From: Paenibacillus fonticola DSM 21315
GTDB taxonomy: Bacteria; Bacillota; Bacilli; Paenibacillales; Paenibacillaceae
NCBI RefSeq assembly: GCF_000381905.1
Contig: NZ_KB907246.1
Location: 124,001-188,000, forward strand
DNA length: 64,000 nt
Direction: 5' to 3'
Shown: positions 19,399-28,413 of the stretch, piece after piece
Layout of the letters: the number at the start of each line of letters is the position of its first letter
Numbering within the stretch: the first letter of the stretch is position 1
The notes under the pieces: model-generated
What the model saw: the letters and a program-made list of their open reading frames with translations, nothing else
Database searches by the model: none
What the model was told of the DNA's origin: nothing
Program-made: the position numbers and the translations under genes

Positions 19399-19445
19399 GG
19401 GAGCGATATGACTAGTCTGATTTGGGAGAGAGAGGTAAATTTTCT

Positions 19446-20801
19446 ATGAAAAGAAGTCTATCGGCAATGATATCGTCACTGCTATGTTTGAGTCTTTTAT
19501 CAGCGGGGCCGGTAGCAGTCCATGCCGCCAGTGCGGACGAAGACAACACGATTCGTACCGGGAAGGAAGCGACTCTCAAAGAGGTGTTAAAGGATTCCTT
19601 TATTGATTCGGGCACCCTGATAAACATTAAGCGCCTGGATCTGGATACGGTGCTGAAGTTATCGTTGGATCATTCACTGAATTACAGACTATTAACTTAT
19701 AAGCTGACGGCTGTAAAATTAAATGAAGGAAGCCTTAGAGAACAGCAAAAAGAGCTCAATAGTGCCAGTGGAGGGGCGGGCAGCTCGTATAGATTACCGG
19801 AATCTATTGAGGAGATGCAGGAGAAATATGGCGAGATTCCGGAGGAGATGCTGCCATCCTTGTACCCGACGCTAGAAACCAACATGGTTGTGAATCAGTT
19901 ATTGAATGGTGTTGGCGATATTGCCGATGCCATGAACAAGCAAATACAAGGGCAACGAGACCAATTGATTGCTGCCTTAAAGCAGGTTGAGATGGAACAG
20001 TCCAATACAGTTCTTGATTTGGAGGAAGCTCGCATAGGAATTAAGCTGCAAGTGACTTCGCAGTATGCGGAACTGCTCTCGCTCGACAAACAACGGACTG
20101 TGGCCGAGAAGTACTTAGAGGTCTTAAAAGCCGATTTGAAGAAAGCCGAACTGATGCAGGAGATGGGTATGACTTCGGCGGTCAAGGTTACCGAAGCGCA
20201 AAGGGAGATTCAAAAGCAGGAGCAGCAGCTGGAAGGGCTAAAAAGCAAGTATGAATTGGCATTAGTCCAGCTTTGCTTTGACCTTGGCATCTCCTATGAC
20301 CCCAATATCGAGCTGGCAGACCTGCCGGACTTCACCCCGCAGCCAATCAGCCGCTTGAATCGGGAGCGTATATTGGAAAAATCATTTGAAATGAAGCGGC
20401 AATGGAACTCTATCATTTTGGCAAAACATCAAGAGAGTCACACCCGTGCTACCAATGCATCCAATGACGATCAGAAAGACTTGCTGGAGTTGAATGTACG
20501 TATTGCGGAGCAGCAGGCCGAAAAAACGCGGATCGAGCTTAACAAAAAAATCGATGAACTTTATAGTAATGCTGATTTGGCTTACAAGGCTTACGAAAAT
20601 GCAGAAAACGATTATAATAACGCGAAGCAAGATAATATTCACATGACAAAGCGCTACGACAATGGATTAGTCTCTCGTCATGATTATGACAAGTCAACCT
20701 TCATTTTGACGCAGCAGGAGCTGGCGAAGGAGTTGGTTCGAATTCAACTTTACGTAGTAGAGCGCTCCGTAGAGGCGCTTGAGGAAGGGTTCATTATGTA
20801 G
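19446..20801 (+). CDS. TolC-family (outer-membrane-factor-like) coiled-coil protein
   Basis: I use ATG 19446, which follows GAGAGAGGT and gives a proper signal peptide (MKRSLSAMISSLLCLSLLSA ... HAAS); the open frame could start at TTG 19422. The 451-residue product is mostly long helices in two related halves, each with the TolC pattern. The first has 'QEMGMTSAVKVTEAQREIQK' near residues 235-255; the second has 'YDNGLVSRHDYDKSTFILTQ' near 405-425. I see no clear beta-barrel strands. It is divergent from an RND pump and adaptor, so it probably works with them. In a Gram-positive cell it cannot be a classical outer-membrane channel; it may be a periplasm/wall-space coiled coil or tunnel. Terminator follows. 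Confidence 0.82.
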   Translation: MKRSLSAMISSLLCLSLLSAGPVAVHAASADEDNTIRTGKEATLKEVLKDSFIDSGTLINIKRLDLDTVLKLSLDHSLNYRLLTYKLTAVKLNEGSLREQQKELNSASGGAGSSYRLPESIEEMQEKYGEIPEEMLPSLYPTLETNMVVNQLLNGVGDIADAMNKQIQGQRDQLIAALKQVEMEQSNTVLDLEEARIGIKLQVTSQYAELLSLDKQRTVAEKYLEVLKADLKKAELMQEMGMTSAVKVTEAQREIQKQEQQLEGLKSKYELALVQLCFDLGISYDPNIELADLPDFTPQPISRLNRERILEKSFEMKRQWNSIILAKHQESHTRATNASNDDQKDLLELNVRIAEQQAEKTRIELNKKIDELYSNADLAYKAYENAENDYNNAKQDNIHMTKRYDNGLVSRHDYDKSTFILTQQELAKELVRIQLYVVERSVEALEEGFIM

Positions 20802-20844
20802 GGATCTATGTGGTAGGGGCACATGACGGACCCGGCCGGCCATG

Positions 20845-20885
20845 AAAAATGTTCTTCCATTTTATAAGATGGGAGAACGTTTTTT
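20845..20885 (+). terminator. Terminator of the TolC-like gene
   Basis: ATGTTCTTCCAT (20849-20860) pairs with ATGGGAGAACGT (20869-20880), two wobbles, followed by TTTTT. Confidence 0.8.
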
Positions 20886-20899
20886 CGTGATTTTCAGTC

Positions 20900-21120
20900 G
20901 ACTCGCAAGTGCTCCGCAAGCCGCTGTTATAAACGAATTTGCAAACCGCTGTAGTCGGCCTATCCGCTAACCGTTATTGGCGACCGCTCTGCAGACTGCT
21001 GTTGCCGGCCGCTCCGCAGGCCGCTCCGCAGGCCGCTCTGCAAGCCGCTCTGCAAGCCGCTCTAATAGCCGTTGTTGTCGGCAGTCCCGCAGGCCGCTCC
21101 ACGAGCCGCTGTTGTCAACG
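20900..21120 (+). repeat. Degenerate GC-rich short repeat tract (~12 bp unit)
   Basis: Many imperfect copies of GCCGCTCCGCAG or GCCGCTCTGCAA, most regular at 21005-21065. One frame stays open (20939-21130) and would give repeated Ala-Pro-Gln-Ala, but it lacks a ribosome binding site and I regard it as repeat-derived. Confidence 0.8.
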
Positions 21121-21203
21121 ACTAAATTAGTGTCTTCCTAGAATACAAGTCTTTGGTACACAAACTACTGTACGCCGCCGGATGAGAGGAGGGCTCGCCC
21201 AAT

Positions 21204-21366
21204 AGCTGGATTGCGCAAATTACATAAATTACCTGGAGCGCACCTATTACACAAATTAACAGGAATGTACCTATTATGCAAGTTAACTGGAACGCACCTA
21301 TTATACAAGTTAACAGATCGCATCTATTACAAAATTAACAGGAACGTACCTATTACACAAATTAGC
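21204..21366 (+). repeat. 27-bp tandem array, about 5-6 copies
   Basis: Copies follow the pattern TTAAC(A/T)GGAACG + CACCTATTACACAAA; most are exactly 27 bp, one is 25. Each unit starts with TTARCTGGA or TTAACAGGA, which is also the first part of the palindromic element that follows. No coding function is seen. Confidence 0.85.
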
Positions 21367-21412
21367 TGGATTTTCTGTATGTAAAAGTTGCACTTTAAGG
21401 CGAAGTGTGTGA

Positions 21413-21497
21413 TTAGCTGGAATTCATGTAGTTAATTGAACTGGATTGGGAAGTAAGTCCAAAAAAACAATGTTGCAGATACACGAAATCCAGCTAT
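21413..21497. repeat. ~85-bp palindromic intergenic element, copy 1
   Basis: The left arm TAGCTGGAATTCATGTAG (from 21414) and the right arm GATACACGAAATCCAGCTA (21478-21496) are inverted copies (about 16 of 20 bases). The centre contains TGAACT...GTAAGT...AAAA, also present in the 50982-51069 copy. A further forward arm (21362-21381) and a further reverse arm (21531-21551) lie outside it, so elements are nested or tandem here. The remaining sequence to 21640 shows nothing else recognisable. Confidence 0.6.
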
Positions 21498-21640
21498 TTT
21501 TTCTAATCATACAATAAAGCTAAAAATAGGTACGAGAAATCCATCTAAATTTAAAATCTCGATTGCGGAAGTAAGCCCAGTTGGTTTGAACGACGTTTTT
21601 CATAAGGCTTAGTAAGTTATAAAGGGCAGGAAGTTGTAGG

Positions 21641-21740
21641 TCAATAAGTCACAAGACTAAGTGAATCATAAGACAAAGTGAATCACAAGACTAAGTGAAT
21701 CATAAGACTAAGTGAATCACAAGACTAAGTGAATCATCAG
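21641..21740 (+). repeat. 17-bp tandem repeat tract
   Basis: About five copies of AAGTGAATCACAAGACT (alternating CACAAGACT and CATAAGACT), fading into related AGTAAGTCGTAAGGGGCAG phrases on both sides up to about 21780. Confidence 0.85.
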
Positions 21741-21844
21741 AATTAGTAAGTCGTAAGGGGCAGGTCAGCAAGTCATAAGAGTCGGTTTATAATAGTAGGT
21801 TACATGTGCCGCAAGCTGGTATCTTAGATCAGGTGAACATAAAG

Positions 21845-22514
21845 TTAGTTTATTAAGTCCCAAGTGTTTCTAATGAGTTCATACTGATGTACACGCAAGC
21901 CTGCGCCGGAGTAAATGGGACGAAGCCAGCCTTTTTGAGTAAGTGAATGTAATATTCGAATGGCCGTGCGATGATCCATACAAAGATGAGTTGCTACTTG
22001 TTTGGGGCGGATGGGCTGCATGGAGCTTAAGCACAAGCGAATAACTTCTGCTTCTTCCAAAGCGCCTGGCTCAAGGGGATGCTGTTGCGTCAGGTAACGG
22101 TTGAAAAGCAATTGCAGCAAATTTCGGCATATTTCGGGCCTGCTGGCAATGTCATCGTATGCTAGTGATATTACTCGGTAGCCAAGTGTTTGCAAGTAGA
22201 GCTCGCGATTCAATTCATTACTGTATTTGGTTCGATCCATCTCGGTGACATGTGGGCCATAACCTTTAATTTCAAGTATGAATCTTAAATGCCCTGGTAG
22301 GAAGGCGAAATCACCGAAATAGGAGCGTCCGCGCCAATCTGGCACCTCGTACTCAGGATGAAGATGATCGAGGTTTCTATACAGGGGCCACCAGACATTT
22401 TTCAGAAAAAGTCTCTCCGTGCCCGTGACCTCTCTCAAGACGAGCTCTACGTTCTCCTTTACGACGCAGAATGTGACTGTTAATAAACTGCCTGTGGGCT
22501 TTTTCGAATTCCAT
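21845..22514 (-). pseudogene. PD-(D/E)xK endonuclease-like protein (DUF559-like), frameshifted
   Basis: Translation from ATG 22514, well placed after GGGAGG (22529-22524), gives MEFEKAHRQFINSH ... RRARLERGHGHGE and then runs into a stop. The continuation LFLKNVWWPLYRN ... lies in another frame, open from TTG 22438 to the stop at 21845. The two pieces join at about 22395-22405 if 2 bases were lost (or 1 gained). The second piece has the nuclease core 'YFGDFAFLP ... RFILEIKGYG' (Asp ... Glu-x-Lys) and 'LQTLGYRVISLAYDDI', then a C-terminal winged-helix-like segment ('PKQVATHLCMDHRTAIRILH'). I recall similar intact proteins in Paenibacillus beginning MEFE and containing RLERGHGHAE. Sequencing error cannot be excluded. 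It sits alone in a repeat-rich gap. Confidence 0.75.
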
Positions 22515-22747
22515 GGTTACCTGCCTCCCGTAGATTTGGATAGATACTTAAAATGTAGAATAAAGCATACAGAACACACAGAAACATACAAAAACGCCCT
22601 GCCCATTAAAATTGGACAGGACGTTCTTCGTCATGTATATCACCATTATACGAATATGTATCGCATTTAGCCAGCGGTAAACAGTATAGACGTAATGTAA
22701 ATGGATTTCTTGTAATTAATTCTACTAAATTTCATGTTAGGCTAACT

Positions 22748-22831
22748 TTAGCTGGATTTGGAGTATTTAAAATGGCTTGAAAATGTAAAAGTTACTGTTG
22801 CGATGAGTTTAGATACCATGAATCCAATTAA
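22748..22831. repeat. ~85-bp palindromic intergenic element, copy 2
   Basis: The left arm TTAGCTGGATTTGGAGTATT (from 22748) and the right arm ending ATGAATCCAATTAA (to 22831) are inverted copies over 24 bp (17 matches). More arms flank it: forward TAAATGGATTTCTTGTAATT (22698-22717) and reverse ATACAATAAATCCACTTG (22864-22881). The surrounding sequence 22515-23060 has no gene. Confidence 0.55.
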
Positions 22832-23059
22832 TGTATTTTAATAGAGTGTTTTCTTTTAAATAGATACAATAAATCCACTTGTTATCAATCTATGGTAAGT
22901 TCCAGATCTCTTATACCTGTTCATTCATACCCGTTCATCCACCATGTGACGATAATCCAATTCATTTCCACTGGCTCAATTCCGCTACATTCCAGGCCTC
23001 CTCAATCCCATCATTAAATCTATAACCTACCTTTCAACCTCAATATAACCGCAAACACC

Positions 23060-23290
23060 CGCCACCAGCGAACGAATCATCTACCCATCGTCGACGCACC
23101 GTCGAGTCACCCATCACCCATCACACATCACACATCACACATAACCCTCACTCATCACCGCCAACTTATTAACCATCACCATCAACCAACAACCCTCACC
23201 CACCACCATCACCATCAACCAACAACCGTCAACCACCACCATCATCATCATCAGTTAACGGTTAACCGTTAACCGTTAACCGTCAACCAT
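23060..23290 (+). repeat. CA-rich low-complexity tract with a 7-bp GTTAACC array
   Basis: Runs of CCCATCACACATCACACAT (about 23110-23145) pass into CACCATCAACCAACAACCCT-type phrases. The tract ends in five 7-bp units GTTAACG/GTTAACC/GTCAACC (23253-23287). No reading frame of interest. Confidence 0.8.
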
Positions 23291-23481
23291 AACAACACAC
23301 ACCAACTCTCCTAAATCGTTCCAAATCCCCTTCCGATTTTATCAATCTTGTTACTTTTGCGTAACTTTTCCGTCTAAAAGTAGTCTATTATTTATGTACT
23401 AGATTCCCGGATTGGAAGAATAGGAAGAATAGGGATCGATTTTTGACATAAAGCATACAGATGGGAGAGTAATAAATTACA

Positions 23482-26193
23482 ATGGTAGTTCGCAAAGACA
23501 CAAAATTGGTTCGGTTTGCTGTCAGAAACGGGAAGAAGCTCATTCTTGTTACGCTGGCCGGTATGATATGGGTTCAACCTGTGGTAGATATTGGGATAGG
23601 ATGGTTTGGGCCTGCCTCATCGGCTCATGCGGCTTCGGAGCAGGCTGTAAAGTTAAGTGAAGATTATATTACGTCTGGCGCCAAGCTATTAAAATATCAA
23701 TACACGACAACGAGATCCGGCAAGTCGGTGAAGGTGCTCGCCGATGTCATTCAAGTAGATTTGACGAATCCTTACGTCCATCTTGATGTCATGACAGGGA
23801 AGGAAGGGCAAGTAACCACTAGGCAGTCCGTCCAGGGAATGGCTAGGGAGACTGGCGCAGTCGCAGGCATTAACGGCGATTTCTTCTCGACGACAGGGCA
23901 AGGTGTTGCGCTCGGCGGCGCGGTATCCCAAGGAACGCTCGTAACGAGTCCATCGCAACTGACGGGGATGTATGCCTTTGCCGTACGGAATGACGGGACC
24001 CCGTTGATCGATCGATTCGAGTTCCAAGGAAGCGTCATGACAGAGAATGGCACGACCTTTCCTCTGTCCGGCTTAAATCAGGAAGCGTACATCACAGAGC
24101 CGGACAAGTCTTATAGTCACGCTAATAAGATGTATATATATACAAGCGCCTGGAAGTCAGAAGATCGTCCCAAAGACAGTTCTACGACACCTACAGAGGT
24201 GCTAGTCCAAGGCGGCATAGTACAGCAAATCTCGATTAAAGCGCCTATATCGGGCACGGTGCCTACGGATGGTTACATATTACGGGCTCACGGCACGGCA
24301 GCCGATTTCGTGGCCGCCAATCTGTACGTGGGGCAGCGGCTGGATACAACCTATCGGCTACGTTCGCTTAGCAGCGGTCAAGAGCTGAATCCAGCCGAAG
24401 TGAAAATGATGATCGGCGGCCATACACTGCTTGTCGATCAAGGAAAGCCATCTTCGTTCACCCGCTCCACTACGAGCATTAGCGGCAGCAGTGCGGTGGC
24501 CCGCACAGCGGTCGGCTATTCCCAGGACGGCAAATACGCCTATCTGATCGCTGCGGAGAAGAACAATAGCAGCTCCGGCATGACTCTGGCCGAATTGCAG
24601 AAGTTCATGGCTGCGATCGGCATATGGAAGGGGATGAATCTAGACGGCGGCGGCTCCACGACGATGGTCGATCGTCCGCTGGCTGAGAATGAAGCGACCC
24701 TGACCTTTACGACGTCCAATGGAGACGGATCGCAGCGTGCGGTGGCGAACGGGCTTGGCATATATACTACGGCGCCCCAAGGAGCGCTGAAGGGGCTTAA
24801 GGTCAGCGGAACAGCCTCGCTTCTGATCGGACAGACAGCGGCATATTCGCTGAAAGGGTACGACACCTACTATAACCCGGTGGACGCTTCGGGGATTCAG
24901 GCCACCTGGAAGGCGGATAACGGCAATGTAAGCTGGACGGGAGCGGGCTTTAAGGGCGTGAAGGCCGGCACATCGCAAATTACAGCGGTTAGCGGCGATG
25001 CGAAGACTAGCATGAAAGTGACCGTCCTGGGCGGCAGCGACTTGGACAGTCTCTCTTCAACGACGACCTATGCGCCGCTGGCGGCCGGTACCAGCGTATC
25101 CGTGCCAATGACAGCCAAGCTGAAAGACGGCCGGACGGTAGAAGTGCCTGCAGAATCCTTGACCTGGGAATTCAAAGGAATGAAGGCTTCGGTGTCGGAT
25201 GGTGTCCTGACCGTAGAGTCGGTTAACAACGGAGCCAAAGTGGCGTATGCTACGGCAAAATATGACGGGTTTAGTGCAACACCGATTGTATTATCCACCT
25301 CGGCCGAGCAAATTTGGGAAAACTTTGAGAGCACGTCTTATCCGGTTTCCTTCAAGGGACTTCCAGCTGAAGCAGCGGGAACGGCTGCGATCGTGCAAGG
25401 AACGGGAGAGCGTCAAAATTCTAAAGTGCTTAAGCTTGACTATGATCTAACCCAGGGAACGGGCAACAAATTCGCTTATGCTGAGCTGAATGGAACAACA
25501 GGCCGGGTGATTCCTGAAGGTTCTACCGCAATGTCGGTAGATGTCTTGGGGGATTCCAGCTTAAACTGGCTGCGCGCCGAATTTGAGAATCCAGATGGCA
25601 AGGCCGTGTACGTGGATCTGGCCAAGCCGCTTAACTTCTCGGGCTGGAAGACGCTGACGGTCGATCTGAGCGCAGCAGGTCTGCAGCAGAAAGCGAAGCT
25701 GAAGCGCCTATACCTTGTTAACCTGGAGGAAGGACAGGACGAGCGTGCTTTAACCGGAAGCGTGTCTTTTGACAATATTAAATTCACGTCTCCCGTACTG
25801 GAGGGAGATACAGGACTGGCAAGTGCCAAAGCTGTCATGGCGATCGGGCAGAAATCGATGACTGTGAACGGCAAAAAGCAGAGTATCGATGTGGCCCCGC
25901 TGCTAAAAGATGACACGACGTATGTGCCAATAAGGTACGTGCTGGATTCGTTTGGCGGACAGTCGGAATGGAATGGTACAGCGAAGAAAATTACCGTTTT
26001 GTCCGGTAGTACAGTTTTGGAATTAACGGTAGGAAAGAAAGAATTCACCATGAACGGTTCGAAAAAACAATCGGTCGTATCGCCTATTATCGTCGACGGT
26101 AGGACTTTAGTCCCGCTGAGATTAGTGTCAGAAGCACTTGGTATCGATGTAAAATGGGAAAAGAAAACCAAATCCATCACTCTTGAATCATGA
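23482..26193 (+). CDS. Secreted phosphodiester glycosidase-like exoprotein with Cu-amine-oxidase-N domain
   Basis: The 903-residue product has a long signal region (LVTLAGMIWVQPVVDIGIGW ... SSAHAAS). Residues ~60-430 match the NAGPA-like phosphodiester glycosidase family: 'AVAGINGDFFSTTGQG', 'VKMMIGGHTLLVDQG', 'RTAVGYSQDGKYAYLIAAE' and 'GMNLDGGGSTTMV'. An Ig-like (Big_2-type) unit follows ('LKGLKVSGTASLLIGQTAAY', ~440-520), then a beta-rich region. The last ~115 residues are a copper-amine-oxidase N-terminal-like domain ('DDTTYVPIRYVLDSFGGQSEW', 'VDGRTLVPLRLVSEALGIDV'), common in Paenibacillus exoproteins. The substrate is probably a cell-wall or exopolysaccharide phosphodiester-linked sugar (inference). 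The ATG is 13 nt after GGGAG, so the exact start is slightly uncertain. Confidence 0.85.
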   Translation: MVVRKDTKLVRFAVRNGKKLILVTLAGMIWVQPVVDIGIGWFGPASSAHAASEQAVKLSEDYITSGAKLLKYQYTTTRSGKSVKVLADVIQVDLTNPYVHLDVMTGKEGQVTTRQSVQGMARETGAVAGINGDFFSTTGQGVALGGAVSQGTLVTSPSQLTGMYAFAVRNDGTPLIDRFEFQGSVMTENGTTFPLSGLNQEAYITEPDKSYSHANKMYIYTSAWKSEDRPKDSSTTPTEVLVQGGIVQQISIKAPISGTVPTDGYILRAHGTAADFVAANLYVGQRLDTTYRLRSLSSGQELNPAEVKMMIGGHTLLVDQGKPSSFTRSTTSISGSSAVARTAVGYSQDGKYAYLIAAEKNNSSSGMTLAELQKFMAAIGIWKGMNLDGGGSTTMVDRPLAENEATLTFTTSNGDGSQRAVANGLGIYTTAPQGALKGLKVSGTASLLIGQTAAYSLKGYDTYYNPVDASGIQATWKADNGNVSWTGAGFKGVKAGTSQITAVSGDAKTSMKVTVLGGSDLDSLSSTTTYAPLAAGTSVSVPMTAKLKDGRTVEVPAESLTWEFKGMKASVSDGVLTVESVNNGAKVAYATAKYDGFSATPIVLSTSAEQIWENFESTSYPVSFKGLPAEAAGTAAIVQGTGERQNSKVLKLDYDLTQGTGNKFAYAELNGTTGRVIPEGSTAMSVDVLGDSSLNWLRAEFENPDGKAVYVDLAKPLNFSGWKTLTVDLSAAGLQQKAKLKRLYLVNLEEGQDERALTGSVSFDNIKFTSPVLEGDTGLASAKAVMAIGQKSMTVNGKKQSIDVAPLLKDDTTYVPIRYVLDSFGGQSEWNGTAKKITVLSGSTVLELTVGKKEFTMNGSKKQSVVSPIIVDGRTLVPLRLVSEALGIDVKWEKKTKSITLES

Positions 26194-26242
26194 TATGATT
26201 AAACATGGCATATATGGATACAAGGAAATGGAGAAGGTATAA

Positions 26243-27403
26243 TTGGATTTTCAAGCGGATGCAATAGATCGTGTTATTAAAAACACCATAGGTGTAATGG
26301 AAAACAGTAAACTGCAAATGCTGGAAATATTAGAATCGGCACGAAATGAGCTCAAGACGCTGAACAATGAGCTTCAGCTGGTTATGAAGGAAACGGCGGA
26401 GACCGTGGAAAAAGTAGACCAGCTCGAGGTGAATTACAGGCGTTCCCGCATCCGGCTGACGGAAGTCAGCCGGGATTTCGTGCGGTATAAAGAAGAGGAT
26501 ATTAAGCAGGCATATGAGTTGGCGACGCAGCTGCAACTCGACCTGCTTATTTATCGTGAGAAGGAAATGTATCTGAAGGCCAGACGGGACGAATTGCAGA
26601 AGCGAGCCCGCAATGTGGACCAATCCGTCGAACGTGCCGAGACGATCGGCACGCAGATGGGAGTTGTGTTAGAATACTTGTCAGGGGAGCTTGGACAAGT
26701 TTCTCGCATACTGGAGACCGCTAAAAACCGCCAAATTATCGGCTTGAAAATTATTCTCGCCCAGGAAGAGGAACGCAAGAGAATCTCCCGGGAAATCCAT
26801 GATGGCCCCGCCCAATTGCTGGCAAATCTAGTGCTTAGGACGGAAATTGTAGAAAGAATGCTAGCCAAGCAGGAATTTAAGATGGTGCAGGACGAAATAA
26901 TAGACTTAAAGGGACAAGTCCGCGCCAGCTTGGAAGAAATGCGAAAAGTGATCTTCAATTTAAGGCCGATGGCTCTGGACGACCTGGGGCTCATTCCGAC
27001 TTTGCGCAAATATGTGCATGACTATGAAGAGAAGACAAAAATTCGGACGACCTTCGAGACGAGAGGCAAGGAATTCCGTTTGACCTCTCCCATGGAGGCG
27101 GCGGTATTCAGGTTGATCCAGGAAGCACTCACTAATGCTGCAAAACATGCTTTTCCCACTTATGTCGGTGTTGAAATCACGTACCAGGCTCAGATGGTCA
27201 AAATTATGGTCCAGGATAATGGCCTGGGATTCAAGGTCGATCAACTGGAGCTAAAGACGAAAGAGCATACCCACTTTGGGTTAATCGGCATGAGGGAAAG
27301 AGTAGAATTGCTGGAAGGAAGAATGGAAATCGAATCGACGGCGAATTTGGGTACCAAAATCGTCATCCATATCCCGACTAACGCAGAGAAGAGGAAGGAG
27401 TAA
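26243..27403 (+). CDS. degS: Sensor histidine kinase DegS
   Basis: DegS phosphorylates DegU to control exoenzymes, motility and competence in Bacillus. The start is TTG 26243 after GGAGAAGG. The 386-residue cytoplasmic protein has a long N-terminal coiled-coil sensor (~1-170). It then has a HisKA_3 box, EEERKRISREIHDGPAQLLANL, with the phospho-His at ~186, and an HATPase domain with QEALTNAAKHA, DNGLGF and 'HFGLIGMRERVELLEG'. No membrane segment is seen, as in Bacillus DegS. It sits 4 nt upstream of degU, forming a two-gene operon. Confidence 0.95.
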   Translation: MDFQADAIDRVIKNTIGVMENSKLQMLEILESARNELKTLNNELQLVMKETAETVEKVDQLEVNYRRSRIRLTEVSRDFVRYKEEDIKQAYELATQLQLDLLIYREKEMYLKARRDELQKRARNVDQSVERAETIGTQMGVVLEYLSGELGQVSRILETAKNRQIIGLKIILAQEEERKRISREIHDGPAQLLANLVLRTEIVERMLAKQEFKMVQDEIIDLKGQVRASLEEMRKVIFNLRPMALDDLGLIPTLRKYVHDYEEKTKIRTTFETRGKEFRLTSPMEAAVFRLIQEALTNAAKHAFPTYVGVEITYQAQMVKIMVQDNGLGFKVDQLELKTKEHTHFGLIGMRERVELLEGRMEIESTANLGTKIVIHIPTNAEKRKE

Positions 27404-27407
27404 CAGG

Positions 27408-28136
27408 ATGGATAATCTCATTTCTAACACTAGACAAACAATCAAAGTTCTCTTGGCTGATGATCACCAACTTTTTCGCGAGGGTCTTAAACGGATTTTA
27501 AACATGGAGGAAGACATCGAAGTAGTCGGTGAGTGTGGCGACGGGTCTCAGGTTCTGGAATGCTGTCAGCAGTTTTTCCCTGAAATTGTTCTTATGGACA
27601 TTAACATGCCACAGCTAAACGGGGTGGACGCCACAGCGGAGCTTCGCGAGGCGCTTCCAGAGGTGAAAGTTATTATTCTGTCGATCCACGATGATGAGAG
27701 CTATGTATTTGAGACGCTCCGCAAAGGAGCCACCGGTTATTTGCTCAAAGATATGGAGGCGGAATCGCTCGTCAATGCAATTCGTACCGTAGCCGAAGGC
27801 AACGCGTTCATTCATCCTAAAGTGACGGGGAAATTGATCCAGCAGCTGCGCCGGATGGAGTATTTGAGTGAGACCGGGGCTATTGCAGAAGACAATACCA
27901 TTCGTGAGGCTGGCGTGAAGTTCGTGGCTGGAGATGATAACCCGCTGACTAGACGGGAAGCAGAAGTGCTTCGTCTCATGGCAGAAGGACGCAGCAATAA
28001 AATGATCGGTGAGCACTTATTTATAAGTGAAAAGACGGTCAAAAACCATGTCAGCAGCATTTTGCAAAAAATGGATGTGGACGATCGTACCCAAGCGGTC
28101 ATCAATGCGATCAAATTTGGCTGGGTAACATTATAA
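27408..28136 (+). CDS. degU: Response regulator DegU
   Basis: The 242-residue product has a receiver domain with ADDHQLFREGL, phospho-acceptor Asp ~64 in VLMDINMPQ, conserved Ser in 'IILSIHDD' and Lys in 'GYLLKDM'. A LuxR/NarL helix-turn-helix follows ('LTRREAEVLRLMAEGRSNKM', 'ISEKTVKNHVSSILQKMDV'). It is the DNA-binding partner of DegS, here probably acting on the neighbouring com and flagellar genes as in Bacillus (inference). No terminator is obvious in the 280 nt downstream, which contain only a small CCCTGT/ACAGGG inverted repeat (28244-28261). Confidence 0.95.
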   Translation: MDNLISNTRQTIKVLLADDHQLFREGLKRILNMEEDIEVVGECGDGSQVLECCQQFFPEIVLMDINMPQLNGVDATAELREALPEVKVIILSIHDDESYVFETLRKGATGYLLKDMEAESLVNAIRTVAEGNAFIHPKVTGKLIQQLRRMEYLSETGAIAEDNTIREAGVKFVAGDDNPLTRREAEVLRLMAEGRSNKMIGEHLFISEKTVKNHVSSILQKMDVDDRTQAVINAIKFGWVTL

Positions 28137-28413
28137 AATGAGGTATAAGTCATAGCTATTTATGGTTAAAAGTAACGATGAGGGCACTTTAAATGCGCTA
28201 TGAATTCCAAAATTTTCTTTAAATTGAAATGTGAGGTCGCAACCCCTGTTTCTTGACAGGGAAACGGATGCAGCACTTTAGCCTGTACATACAGCTTTGC
28301 AGCATGGGTCTACTGCGACAAACCAAAGTATACGTCTATTACGCGAATGAAATGGAGCCCAGTAACCGTCCTCCTTTGATCGGCATATATTGTCGTATAA
28401 GGAGGGGAGTCGC

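Noticed and set aside
20939-21130. 63-codon Ala/Gln-rich open frame
   Set aside because: It is translated repeat sequence without a ribosome binding site.
22419-22670. 83-codon plus-strand open frame
   Set aside because: It is the antisense shadow of the broken nuclease gene's N-terminal end.
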